DNA of 64,000 bases from Mitsuaria sp. WAJ17 (lineage in GTDB: Bacteria > Pseudomonadota > Gammaproteobacteria > Burkholderiales > Burkholderiaceae_C). The number at the start of each line of letters is the position of its first letter. The first letter of the stretch is position 1. The notes beneath the pieces were generated by a model. That model was not told the origin of the DNA. It did no database searches and was given only the letters and a program-made list of their open reading frames with translations. The stretch covers positions 124,001 through 188,000 of the forward strand of contig NZ_JACJUG010000004.1 of the NCBI RefSeq assembly GCF_014174515.1, written 5' to 3'. The position numbers and the translations under genes were made by a program. Shown in pieces: positions 16,273-24,708 of the stretch.

Positions 16273-16714
16273 CAGTCCGGGTCCTGTTCTTTCGGCGATG
16301 GATGCGGCGATTGTCGCGGAGAGTTCGCGTGCGGCCGATCGTCACCGCCCCGGGCAGCGTGCAGGGGATGAAGCGATTGTGGTGCTGCCCCTCCCGCCGC
16401 TCGATCCGCAGGACACCGTTCAGACCGGCCAGCGCCACGCTCCCGGAGTCGGGGACGACGGTGACGACGAGCAGGAACGCCAGGGCACTCTGCTCGACGT
16501 CCATCGCTCCGGTGATGCTGCGGCCTCGTGCGGCCGCGCCTGCACGACTTCGGGTCCGGCCCAGGCCGCCTGTGACAGGCCACACAGCATCAGCGCCAGT
16601 CCGCAGGCCGACTTGCGGACAGCCGAGATCCCCAGGGCGCCCGACCGGGTCGAGGCGAATGCGCGGCATCATTGACCCGGCCGGCGCACCCTGCCCTTCC
16701 CCAACGCTCACCTG
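16273..16714. other. 442-base stretch, possible gene remnant
   Basis: No intact gene. On the minus strand, at about 16610-16500, one frame gives a signal-peptide-like stretch (ALMLCGLSQAAWAGPEVV). A different frame continues from 16504 to about 16330 with protein-like wording (ALAFLLVVTVVPDSG, then RFIPCTLPGAVTIG) and strongly G/C-ending codons. The switch of frame suggests a frameshifted remnant of a small exported protein. It also occupies the space where the N-terminus of the AraC-type gene should be. Confidence 0.25.
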
Positions 16715-17317
16715 GTGTTCGACCGGGGATGCGCGGCCGTCCATGGCGTGATGCGGCGCGTCTTCGAGCCTCGGCTGGCGGGCCGTGGCCGCGTGCTGGG
16801 CCCTCGCTTGCGGCCACTCCTGGCCGGCCCTGTGGCCGGGCTCACGGACCGGGTGCTGTCCACCGAAACGCTCTGGGGCCGCTCCAGCGTCGCCGTCGAG
16901 CCCCTCGTGCCGGACGCCGAAGATGCGGCATCGATGTGCGCCCAGGCGCAAGCCATCCGGCGGCCCCTGATCCAGCAGGCCCGGCGGCCCGAAGCCCTGG
17001 CCGAGCAAGCGATGACCATCACGGCAGCGGAACAGGGGCCGGTCAGCGTCAACGCCTTGGCGCAGATCCTGGGCATGAGCGAACGGCAGCTGCAGCGGCT
17101 CTTCCGGCCTCATGTGGGCGTGCCGCCCAAGCGGGTGGCCCAGCGTTTCAGGCTGCAGGAAGCGGTGCACCGGCTGTCATCACAGGAGGCAGCCGAGCTG
17201 GCCACTCTCGCCTCGTCGCTGGGCTTCTTCGACCAGGCGCACTTCAGGTGCGAGTTCAACCGGCTGATCGGACGGTCATCGGCCAGCTATCGCCGGGCGC
17301 GGACGTCGGCGGGCTGA
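16715..17317 (+). pseudogene. AraC-family regulator lacking its N-terminus
   Basis: 200 residues from a GTG; the frame is closed by a TGA at 16673-16675. The C-terminal AraC DNA-binding domain is intact (VSVNALAQILGMSERQLQRLFRPHVGVPPKRVAQRFRLQEA, key residues only, then ASSLGFFDQAHFRCEFNRLIGRSSASYRR). Before it is the second half of the sensor-like domain seen in this AraC group (HLVFDRGCAAVHGVMRRVFEPRL, GLTDRVL). Relatives run to ~270-290 residues, so some 70-80 residues are missing, and no upstream frame restores them. It has no clear ribosome site. It is likely a decayed gene, though a DNA-binding fragment could be made. It converges on moaD with 18 bases between. Confidence 0.6.
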
Positions 17318-17335
17318 CCCGCCCGCGCCGCCGGC

Positions 17336-17590
17336 TCAGCCGCCCGTCACCGGCGGGAAAAACGCCACCTCGGCCCCGGCCGGGATGGCGGCGGTCTCCT
17401 TGGCCAGCTGCTGGTTCAGGGCGCAGCGCACGGCGCGCGTGCGGGCCAGCGCGCTGGCATGGGGCTCGCCGCGTGCCAGCAAGGCGTCGCGCAGTTGGCC
17501 CAGGGTCTGGCCTTCCTGCCAGGGCAGGGTCTCCTGCTCACCCAGGGCCTCGCGAAGCGAAGCGAAGTAGCGGACGGTGATGGAGCTCAT
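17336..17590 (-). CDS. moaD: Molybdopterin synthase sulfur-carrier subunit MoaD
   Basis: 84 residues with the ubiquitin-like fold and the required C-terminal Gly-Gly (AFFPPVTGG). The thiocarboxylate made on the last Gly gives sulfur to cyclic pyranopterin monophosphate in the MoaD-MoaE complex. The start overlaps the moeA stop as ATGA. The catalytic partner moaE, commonly next in line in Burkholderiales, is not here: the following 18 bases lead straight into the convergent AraC remnant. Confidence 0.95.
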   Translation of the reverse strand: MSSITVRYFASLREALGEQETLPWQEGQTLGQLRDALLARGEPHASALARTRAVRCALNQQLAKETAAIPAGAEVAFFPPVTGG

Positions 17591-18858
17591 TGCAGCGCGC
17601 AGAAGGGAATGAAGCGCACAGTATCGCCGGCCTGGATGGGCGTGCTTGGCGCTACGTCAACGAGACCGTCACCCCAGACCGCTGAGCTCAGCACGCCCGA
17701 GCCCTGGTTGGCGAAGAGGTCCAGGCCGCCCTGGGCATTGAGCCGGGCGCGTAGGAACTCGCGGCGCTTGTCGGCCCGTGGCCAGTCGAAGTCGGCGCGC
17801 AGGGGCCAGGCCTTGGGAGCCAGCTCGGCAGCGCCCTGCAGCTTCAGGATCACTGGGCGCACGGTCAGCATGAAGGTCACGAAGCTGGCCACGGGATTGC
17901 CCGGCAGGCCCATGAACCAGGCCTGGCGGCCGGCCTGGCCCGGTCGGTGCACCGCGCCGAAGGCCAGGGGCTTGCCGGGCTTCACGGCCATTTGCCAGAG
18001 GTCCAGCTGCCCTTCGGCCTGGACGGCGGGACGCAGATGGTCTTCCTCGCCCACGGACACACCGCCCGAGGTGAGGATCAGGTCCGCGCGGCTCGCCGCG
18101 GCGCGCAGCGCGGCGCGCGTGGCGTCCAGGGTGTCGGGCACGATGCCCAGGTCCTGCACCTCGCAGCCCAGTTGCTGCAGCAGGCCGCGCAGGGTGAAGC
18201 GGTTGCTGTTGTAGATGGCGCCGGGCTTGAGCGGCTCGCCGGGCATGGCCAGTTCGTCGCCCGTCGAGAACAGGGCCACGCGCACGCGGCGGGCCACGCT
18301 CAGCGAGGCCGCGCCCACCGTGGCGGCCAGGCCCAGGGCGGCCGGGTCCAGACGATGGCCGGCGGCCAGCACCACGCTGCCGGCCTGCACGTCCTCGCCA
18401 CGACGGCGGATGGCCGCACCTGCAGCGGGGCGTTCGAGCACGCGCACCGAGCCCAGGCCCTCGCCGGGGATGGCCTCGCAGTGTTCCTGCATCTGCACGG
18501 CGTCCGCGCCGGCGGGCACGGGCGCGCCAGTGAAGATACGCGCCGCGGTACCGGGCTGCAGGGCCTCCGGCACGCTGCCGGCAGGCACGCGCTGGCTCAC
18601 GGGCAGCGCGGTGCCGTCAGCAGGCAGCTCGGACAGGCGCAGGGCGTAGCCGTCCATGGCGCTGTTGTCGTGCGGGGGCACGTCCAGCTGCGAGCGCACC
18701 TCGGCGGCCAGCACGCGGCCCAGGGCATCGAAGGTGGAGAGGGTCTCCGTCTCACCCAGGGGCTGGACGGTGGACAGCAGGCGGGCCAGGGCCTCGTCGA
18801 GACTCAGCAGCGGCTTGCGGGCGGGCGTGGGGGAAGCGGTGTCAGCGGACATGGGCAT
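17587..18858 (-). CDS. moeA: Molybdopterin molybdenumtransferase MoeA
   Basis: 423 residues. The ATG at 18858 was chosen because AAGGA lies eight bases upstream; a TTG one codon earlier and an ATG two codons later are possible. MoeA inserts molybdate into adenylated molybdopterin. Motifs include SAMDGYALR (here NSAMDGYALRL), GAPVPAGADAV, the GDEL strand (ALFSTGDELAMPG), YNSNRFTLRGLL, LTSGGVSVGEEDHL and MGLPGNPVASFVTF. The gene starts inside the end of thrC (17-base overlap), so it is translated from the threonine operon message, and its product serves the Mo hydroxylases seen at both ends of the window. Confidence 0.95.
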   Translation of the reverse strand: MPMSADTASPTPARKPLLSLDEALARLLSTVQPLGETETLSTFDALGRVLAAEVRSQLDVPPHDNSAMDGYALRLSELPADGTALPVSQRVPAGSVPEALQPGTAARIFTGAPVPAGADAVQMQEHCEAIPGEGLGSVRVLERPAAGAAIRRRGEDVQAGSVVLAAGHRLDPAALGLAATVGAASLSVARRVRVALFSTGDELAMPGEPLKPGAIYNSNRFTLRGLLQQLGCEVQDLGIVPDTLDATRAALRAAASRADLILTSGGVSVGEEDHLRPAVQAEGQLDLWQMAVKPGKPLAFGAVHRPGQAGRQAWFMGLPGNPVASFVTFMLTVRPVILKLQGAAELAPKAWPLRADFDWPRADKRREFLRARLNAQGGLDLFANQGSGVLSSAVWGDGLVDVAPSTPIQAGDTVRFIPFCALQ

Positions 18859-20251
18859 CAATGTAATCCTTCACGCGCTGCACATCGGCCGGCATCAGCT
18901 GGACGCGCTTGGGCAGGGCCTCGATGCCCTGGAGGTGCGCGGGCCGCGGCGGCTCCTCGCCCAGGGCTTCAACGATGGTGGCGGCGAACTTGGCAGGCAG
19001 CGCCGTCTCCAGCACCAGCATGGGGATGCCGTCCTGGCGCCAGGCCTTCGCGACCTTGAGGCCGTCGGCCGTGTGCGTGTCCACGATGACGCCGTACTGC
19101 TGCTGCGTGGCGCGGATGGTGGCCAGGCGGTCAGCGTGGCTGCTGGAGCCGGAGACGAAGCCGTAGCCCGTGATGGCCGCCTTCTCGGCGGCTCCGATCT
19201 CGAAGCGGCCCTCGCGCTCCAGGGCGTCCTTGAACAGGGCCTTCACGCGGGTGCCGTCGCGGCCCAGCAGGTCGAAGACGAAGCGCTCGAAGTTGCTGGC
19301 CTTGGAGATGTCCATGGAGGGGCTGGAGGTCTCGTGCGTCTCGGCGCTGCCGCGCGGGCGGTAGACGCCGGTGCGGAAGAACTCGTCCAGCACGTCATTC
19401 TCGTTGGTGGCCACCACCAGGCGCTCGATGGGCAGGCCCATCATGCGGGCCACATGGCCAGCGCAGACGTTGCCGAAGTTGCCGGAGGGGACGCAGAAGC
19501 TGACCTTCTCGGCGTTCGACTTCGTGGCGTAGAAATAGCCCGCAAAGTAATAGACCACCTGCGCCAGCAGCCGCGCCCAGTTGATCGAGTTGACCGTGCC
19601 AATGCGGTGCTCGCGCTTGAAGGCCAGGTCGTTGGAGACGGCCTTGACGATGTCCTGGCAGTCATCAAACACGCCCTCGACGGCGATGTTGTGGATGTTG
19701 GCGTCCTGCAGGCTGAACATCTGGGCCTGCTGGAAGGGGCTCATGCGGCCGTGGGGCGAGAGCATGAACACACGCACGCCGGCCTTGCCGCGCATGGCGT
19801 ACTCGGCCGCGCTGCCGGTGTCACCGCTGGTGGCGCCGAGGATGTTGAGGGTCTCGCCGCGGCGCTTGAGTTCATACTCGAAGAGCTGGCCCAGCAGCTG
19901 CATGGCCATGTCCTTGAAGGCCAGCGTGGGGCCGTTGGACAGGGCCTGCAGGGCCAGCCCCGGTTCCAGGGGCTTGAGCGGGGTGATCTCCGGCGTGCCG
20001 AAGACCTCGGCCGTGTAGGTGCGGGCGCAGAGGGCGCGCAGCTCATCGGCCGGGATGTCGTCGATGAAGAGCGAGAGGATCTCGAAGGCCAGCTCGTGGT
20101 AGGCCAGGCCGCGCCAGCGCGTCAGCGTGGCGGCATCGACCTGCGGGTAGTGCACGGGCAGGTAGAGCCCGCCGTCCGGCGCCAGGCCTTCCAGCAGGAT
20201 TTCGCAGAATCGGCGCTCGGTCTTGTCGCCACGGGTGCTGATGTATTTCAC
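18842..20251 (-). CDS. thrC: Threonine synthase
   Basis: 469 residues from a GTG at 20251, giving the expected VKYISTRGD N-terminus of proteobacterial ThrC. The PLP lysine sits in LAFKDMAMQLLGQLFEY; ATSGDTGSAAEYAM and PSGNFGNVCAGH bind substrate and PLP phosphate. It converts O-phosphohomoserine to threonine. The start codon overlaps the stop of the TPR gene as GTGA, so its translation is tied to that inserted gene rather than to hom. A conventional upstream ribosome site is weak, consistent with coupling. MoeA starts within its 3' end. Confidence 0.95.
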   Translation of the reverse strand: MKYISTRGDKTERRFCEILLEGLAPDGGLYLPVHYPQVDAATLTRWRGLAYHELAFEILSLFIDDIPADELRALCARTYTAEVFGTPEITPLKPLEPGLALQALSNGPTLAFKDMAMQLLGQLFEYELKRRGETLNILGATSGDTGSAAEYAMRGKAGVRVFMLSPHGRMSPFQQAQMFSLQDANIHNIAVEGVFDDCQDIVKAVSNDLAFKREHRIGTVNSINWARLLAQVVYYFAGYFYATKSNAEKVSFCVPSGNFGNVCAGHVARMMGLPIERLVVATNENDVLDEFFRTGVYRPRGSAETHETSSPSMDISKASNFERFVFDLLGRDGTRVKALFKDALEREGRFEIGAAEKAAITGYGFVSGSSSHADRLATIRATQQQYGVIVDTHTADGLKVAKAWRQDGIPMLVLETALPAKFAATIVEALGEEPPRPAHLQGIEALPKRVQLMPADVQRVKDYIDAHVR

Positions 20252-21957
20252 TTGCTTGAGCTTCCAGCTTGAGGTTGAGGGGGTGGGACGTCCGCCTGCG
20301 CCGGGGGCGCCGCGGACCTCGCATTCGACAGGGCCCATCGCTGCTGCAGGCGCTCGTAGCGATCGGCGCCGGGATAACGGGCGCGCAGGGCGGCGAGAAT
20401 CCGGCCGGCCTCCTCGCGGTAGGCCTGGGCCCGGGGGCCGGGCAGCGCGGCGGCATCGAGCAGGGTGGAGGCGAGGTCCGCCTCGAGCTCGGGCGCGGCG
20501 CCGCCTAGCGCCAGCTGCGCGCGGCTGTGGGCAAGACGCTCGGGCAGGCCGCCCTGCTGCTCGATGAGCTGGCGGCGCAGGGTCAGGGCTTCTTCATAGG
20601 CCTCGGCACCGCGCGCCCAGTCGCCCTGCGCCTCGGCCACGCGGCCGATGTTGTCCAGCGCGTCGGACAGGTCGCGCAGCCCCTCCGGGCTGTCGCCCAA
20701 GCGCCGGGCGAGCAACTGCCGCAGGGACAGGCTTTCCTCGTAGACGGCACCGGCGCGGTACCAGTCGCCCTGGGCCTGCGCCGCGTGGCCCGCACGGTCC
20801 AGGGCCAGGGCCAGGGCGCGCAGGCTGTCCGGTGTCTCGCCCAGGCGGCTGGCCAGCTTTCGATGCACGCCCAGGCTGTCCTCGGCCGCGCTGGCAGCGC
20901 GATGCCAATCGCCCAGGACCTGAGCCACGCGACTGAGATGGTCCAGCGCCGCGGCCAGCTCCTGCAGGGCGGCGGCCGTCTCGCCCAGGCGGTGCAGTAG
21001 CTCGCGGCAGATGGCCACGCGCGCCTCGCCCAGGGGCAGGGCCAGCTGCGGGCGGCCGAGCTGCAGCAGGGCCCGCTCCTGGCCTTCCAGGGCGGCGCAC
21101 AGCTCGCGGCTGGTCGCGATGTCCAGCAGGCCTCGGCCCTGTGCACTACGGCGCCGGGCCAGATCGACCCATTGATCCGCCAGCTCCAGCGCCTCCTCGG
21201 CACGGCCCTGCCGCAGCAAGGCGTCCTGGCAGGCCAGGCTGTCCTTCACGCCGAAAGCCAGCAGGGCTTCGTCGGCCAGGTCCAGCTGTTCGATGGTCCG
21301 GCCGGCCAGCAGGCCTTGCCAGCGCTGCAACCAGAGGTCCGCGGCGGCACCGGACAGGGCGCCCGACAAGTGGCCAGGGCCAGGCGCGGCGACAGAAGAT
21401 GGCGCCGGCTCCGCAGCGGGCATGGGCATGGGACGGACATCAGGCAAGACCTGACCCTTGCGTCCCCCCGCGGCTTCTCCGGGCAGGCTCAGACCCAGGC
21501 TGCGCACATGCCACAGGTCCGGCGCCTGGCCGGCGGCGCTGCGTTGCGCACCTTCGGGCAGCACCAGCACCAGCGTGCCCGCCAGCTCGGCCTCCAGGCG
21601 GCCGCGGCGCTCGTTCAGCCGGCTCAGCAGCTCGCCGCGGGCCTGCTCCCAGGCGGGCTCGCCTGCGCCGCGCTGCGCCTCCAGCCAGACCAGCCGGGGC
21701 GGTGGCTCAGTGCCGAGGCTGTCGAACAGCGCGGTGATGCTGCGCTCGGCAAAGCCCGCGGGCTGGCGCTCGGACAGCACCATCCAGGGCCAGCCCCGGT
21801 CAGCCATCCATCCCGCCAGACGGGCCTTGAACGGCGCCAGCACCGCCGGGTCGGACACGAACAGCACGATGTAGCCAAAGCCCTGCAACTGGCCCACGCG
21901 GCGGACCAGGCGGGACCAGGCCGCCTCGGCGGGGGCGTTGAAGGACTCAGTTGCCAC
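20248..21957 (-). CDS. Tetratricopeptide-repeat protein paired with an ATPase
   Basis: 569 residues from a GTG that overlaps the ATPase stop by 11 bases. The N-terminal ~165 residues form an alpha/beta domain (YIVLFVSDPAVLAPFKARL, PWMVLSERQPAGF, RLVWLEAQRG, GTLVLVLPEGA) of unknown function. A Pro/Ala linker at ~170-200 follows, then helices and about four degenerate TPR units of ~48 residues, each ending in a phrase like LARRLGDSPEGLRDLSDALDN or ASRLGETPDSLRAL. There is no signal peptide or membrane segment. The alpha/beta domain resembles the strand pattern of NTPase-partner or TIR-like folds only vaguely; I do not claim it. It stands between hom and thrC. Confidence 0.8.
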   Translation of the reverse strand: MATESFNAPAEAAWSRLVRRVGQLQGFGYIVLFVSDPAVLAPFKARLAGWMADRGWPWMVLSERQPAGFAERSITALFDSLGTEPPPRLVWLEAQRGAGEPAWEQARGELLSRLNERRGRLEAELAGTLVLVLPEGAQRSAAGQAPDLWHVRSLGLSLPGEAAGGRKGQVLPDVRPMPMPAAEPAPSSVAAPGPGHLSGALSGAAADLWLQRWQGLLAGRTIEQLDLADEALLAFGVKDSLACQDALLRQGRAEEALELADQWVDLARRRSAQGRGLLDIATSRELCAALEGQERALLQLGRPQLALPLGEARVAICRELLHRLGETAAALQELAAALDHLSRVAQVLGDWHRAASAAEDSLGVHRKLASRLGETPDSLRALALALDRAGHAAQAQGDWYRAGAVYEESLSLRQLLARRLGDSPEGLRDLSDALDNIGRVAEAQGDWARGAEAYEEALTLRRQLIEQQGGLPERLAHSRAQLALGGAAPELEADLASTLLDAAALPGPRAQAYREEAGRILAALRARYPGADRYERLQQRWALSNARSAAPPAQADVPPPQPQAGSSSK

Positions 21958-23290
21958 GGTCGTGGCCGGCCGCCGCGGGCTGCCAGCGTGCGATGAGATC
22001 CCAGAGCAAGGGATTCAGATCCAGCCAGTCCACGCCGTTGCGGTAGTTCAGCACGGCGCGGACATCGAAGAAGTGCGCCACGGTGGACAGCTCGTCGCGA
22101 TGGCGCAGATCCAGGGCGTTCTGCTCGGCGATGCCCTTGAGCAGGGGGTATTCGTCCTGCACCACCAGGCTCTCGAACTCCACGCGATGGCGCTGCACCA
22201 CGGTAAGCAGGATGGGGTCGTCCTCGCCCAGGGGCAGGCGCTCCAGCGCGAATGCTGCCTCGTCCAGGGTGTCCAGCAACAGGCGGCGCAGCAGCTGGCG
22301 GAGGTCTCCGCCAGAGGTGAGGATCAGGCGGTCCAGCGCGGGCTCGCTGAGCAGCTCGCGCCAGCGCGGGCAGCGGCGCTCGACCACCTGGCGCATGGCG
22401 TCCAGCCCGCCCGCCCGCGGCGCGCGCCGGGCCCTGGCCGGTGGCTCGCAGACCCGCACCGAGGCCAGCATGAAAAGCTGGACCAGGGCCTTGATGTTGG
22501 TGAGATAGGGCAGGTAGGGTGGCACCGAATACACCATGTGCAGCCCCGGCACGCGCAGCTGGTTCATGTCGCCGTCGAAGACCTTGACCACGCGGTCGAA
22601 CATCTCCGAGGCCTCCTTGCCGATGCCGCGCAGGCGCTCGAGGGAGTCCACCATCAGCACGATCTTGGGCGCCTGCCAGCGCCGCTGCACAGCCTCGGCC
22701 ATCTGCCCGATGTGCTGGCGGCACTCGGCCATCACGCGCTCCTGGCGGGAGAGGTCGAAGGTGCGCAGGCGCTGCACGATGCTCTGCTGCTGCTTCTTGA
22801 ACTCGGCCTTGACCCCGCCCAGGGTGACACCGGTGATCTCCACCTCGGCCCCCAGCCAGTGGGTGAAGCGCTGCAGGGGGCTCTCGCGGGGGTCCTGGTC
22901 CAAGCCCAGGGCGTCGGGCTGGCTGAGGCGGTCGGCGAAGGCGGCCGCGATCACCAGCAGCAGGTCCAGGGTGTCGATGGGGTGGGTGTCGCCGATGTAG
23001 TCCAGCGCGTCGATGATGTAGGCGCGCGTGCCCGGCTGCCCATTGAGCAGGATCTCCAGCCGCCGCAGCTCCGTGCTCTTGCCCGTCCCGCGCTGGCCGC
23101 TGAAGTAGTAGAGCTGGGCGTCGCTGTGGCTGCGCCGGATCGCCCGGTCCAGCAGCGCGACCACGTCCTCGGCCCCGGTGCCATGCAGATTGGGCACGTA
23201 GTAGCCGCTCTGTGTCGAGAGCGCACCGGGATCGTTGGCCAGCAGCGCGGAGAAGTCATCCAGCAGCTGGCCCGGATCGCTTGGAGTCAT
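21947..23290 (-). CDS. P-loop ATPase of a two-gene ATPase-TPR unit
   Basis: 447 residues. Walker A is GQRGTGKST at 65-73 and Walker B is VLMVDSLERL at 211-220. A pre-P-loop helix (GTGAEDVVALLDRAI) suggests an AAA or STAND-like NTPase, and a helical C-terminal half with a hydrophobic VHMVYSVPPYLPYL-type strand follows. Lys/Gln-rich helices at 160-175 could be coiled coil. There is no signal peptide; a short hydrophobic segment at 110-118 is part of the domain. It starts 61 bases after hom with only a poor ribosome site. It is cotranslated with the TPR gene and read from the threonine operon. The function is unknown; signalling or defence roles are known for related layouts, but none is shown here. 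Confidence 0.8.
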   Translation of the reverse strand: MTPSDPGQLLDDFSALLANDPGALSTQSGYYVPNLHGTGAEDVVALLDRAIRRSHSDAQLYYFSGQRGTGKSTELRRLEILLNGQPGTRAYIIDALDYIGDTHPIDTLDLLLVIAAAFADRLSQPDALGLDQDPRESPLQRFTHWLGAEVEITGVTLGGVKAEFKKQQQSIVQRLRTFDLSRQERVMAECRQHIGQMAEAVQRRWQAPKIVLMVDSLERLRGIGKEASEMFDRVVKVFDGDMNQLRVPGLHMVYSVPPYLPYLTNIKALVQLFMLASVRVCEPPARARRAPRAGGLDAMRQVVERRCPRWRELLSEPALDRLILTSGGDLRQLLRRLLLDTLDEAAFALERLPLGEDDPILLTVVQRHRVEFESLVVQDEYPLLKGIAEQNALDLRHRDELSTVAHFFDVRAVLNYRNGVDWLDLNPLLWDLIARWQPAAAGHDRGN

Positions 23291-23351
23291 CGCGGCATAT
23301 CCGGCGGACGGTGGCTGGGCGAGGCGGATACGGGCACCCGCCCCGAAGGCC

Positions 23352-24674
23352 TCAGGCCAGCTCCTCCTTGCGCAGGCGCACGATGGGCGCCAGCACAGTG
23401 GGCAGGCTCTGCATCTGTGAGAGGGCCGTGTTCATGCGGCCTTCCTGGGTCTCGTGGGTCAGGATGATGAGGTCGGTCTGCTTCTCGCCCTCGGCGGACT
23501 CACGCTGCAGCACGGCGTCGATGGAGATGTCGTGCTCGGCCAGGATGGTGGTGATGCGCGAGAGCACGCCGGCTTCGTCCGCCACGCGAAGGCGCAGGTA
23601 GAAGCTGGTCAGCACCTGCTCCATGGGCAGGATGGGCGTGTTGCTCATGGAATCCGGCTGGAAGGCCAGGTGCGGCACGCGGTGGTCGGGGTCGGCGGTG
23701 TGCAGGCGGGTGATGTCCACCAGATCGGCGATGACGGCCGAGGCGGTCGGCTCGGCGCCGGCGCCCTTGCCATAGTAGAGCGTGGTGCCCACTGCATCGG
23801 CCTGGACCACCACGGCGTTCATTGCGCCTTCCACGTTGGCGATCAGGCGCTGGGTCGGGATCAGCGTGGGGTGCACGCGCAGCTCGATGCCGCCGCCGGC
23901 GACGTCACTGCGGCGGCGTGCGATGCCCAGCAGCTTGATGCGATAGCCCAGTTGCTCGGCGTACTTGATGTCCGTGGCCTGCAGCTGGCTGATGCCTTCC
24001 ACATGGGCCTTGTCGAACTGCACCGGGATGCCGAAGGCGATGGCGCTCATGATGGTGGCCTTGTGCGCGGCATCCACGCCCTCGATGTCGAAGGTGGGGT
24101 CGGACTCGGCATAGCCCAGACGCTGCGCCTCCTTCAGCACCGTCGCGAAGTCCAGGCCCTTGCTGCGCATCTCGGACAGGATGAAGTTTGTCGTGCCGTT
24201 GATGATGCCTGCCAGCCACTCGATGCGGTTGGCGGTGAGGCCCTCGCGCAGGGCCTTGATGATGGGGATGCCACCGGCCACCGCGGCCTCGAAGGCCACC
24301 ATCACGCCCTTCTCGCGGGCGGCGGCGAAGATCTCGGTGCCATGCACGGCGATCAGGGCCTTGTTGGCGGTGACCACGTGCTTGCCGGCGGCGATGGCTT
24401 CCAGCACCAGCTCACGGGCCACGCCGCAGCCGCCGATCAGCTCGACGACGATATCGATCTCCGGGTTGGCGATGATCTCGCGCGGGTCGGCCACCACTTG
24501 GGCCGCCTCGCCCACGATCTCGCGCGCCAGCGCCACATTGCGGCGCGACACCATGGTGATCTCGATCCCCCGGCCGGCCCGGCCGCGAATCTCGGCCTGG
24601 TTGCGACGCAGCACGTTGAAGGTGCCGCTACCCACGGTGCCGATGCCAAGGAGGCCGACTTTGATCGCTTTCAT
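23352..24674 (-). CDS. hom: Homoserine dehydrogenase with ACT domain
   Basis: 440 residues. The NAD(P)-binding domain is GLLGIGTVGSGTFNVL, the catalytic region includes VTANKALIAVHG, AAVAGGIPIIKALREGL, NGTTNFILSEM and AESDPTFDIEGVDAAHK, and the C-terminal ~85 residues form an ACT domain (LRLRVADEAGVLSRITTILAEHDISIDAVLQ, key residues only) for threonine feedback. It reduces aspartate semialdehyde to homoserine for threonine and methionine. It follows alaA by 34 bases. In related genomes thrC normally comes next; here the ATPase-TPR pair intervenes. Confidence 0.96.
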   Translation of the reverse strand: MKAIKVGLLGIGTVGSGTFNVLRRNQAEIRGRAGRGIEITMVSRRNVALAREIVGEAAQVVADPREIIANPEIDIVVELIGGCGVARELVLEAIAAGKHVVTANKALIAVHGTEIFAAAREKGVMVAFEAAVAGGIPIIKALREGLTANRIEWLAGIINGTTNFILSEMRSKGLDFATVLKEAQRLGYAESDPTFDIEGVDAAHKATIMSAIAFGIPVQFDKAHVEGISQLQATDIKYAEQLGYRIKLLGIARRRSDVAGGGIELRVHPTLIPTQRLIANVEGAMNAVVVQADAVGTTLYYGKGAGAEPTASAVIADLVDITRLHTADPDHRVPHLAFQPDSMSNTPILPMEQVLTSFYLRLRVADEAGVLSRITTILAEHDISIDAVLQRESAEGEKQTDLIILTHETQEGRMNTALSQMQSLPTVLAPIVRLRKEELA

Positions 24675-24708
24675 GGTGTGTTCTCGTTCTAGCTGGATGG
24701 GGGGCGAC

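Noticed and set aside
15734..17170. Minus-strand open frame of 478 residues
   Set aside because: It runs antisense to the AraC C-terminal domain and through speH in another frame; Arg/His/Pro-rich shadow composition. Only a short internal part (about 16330-16504) looks protein-like and is noted as a possible remnant.
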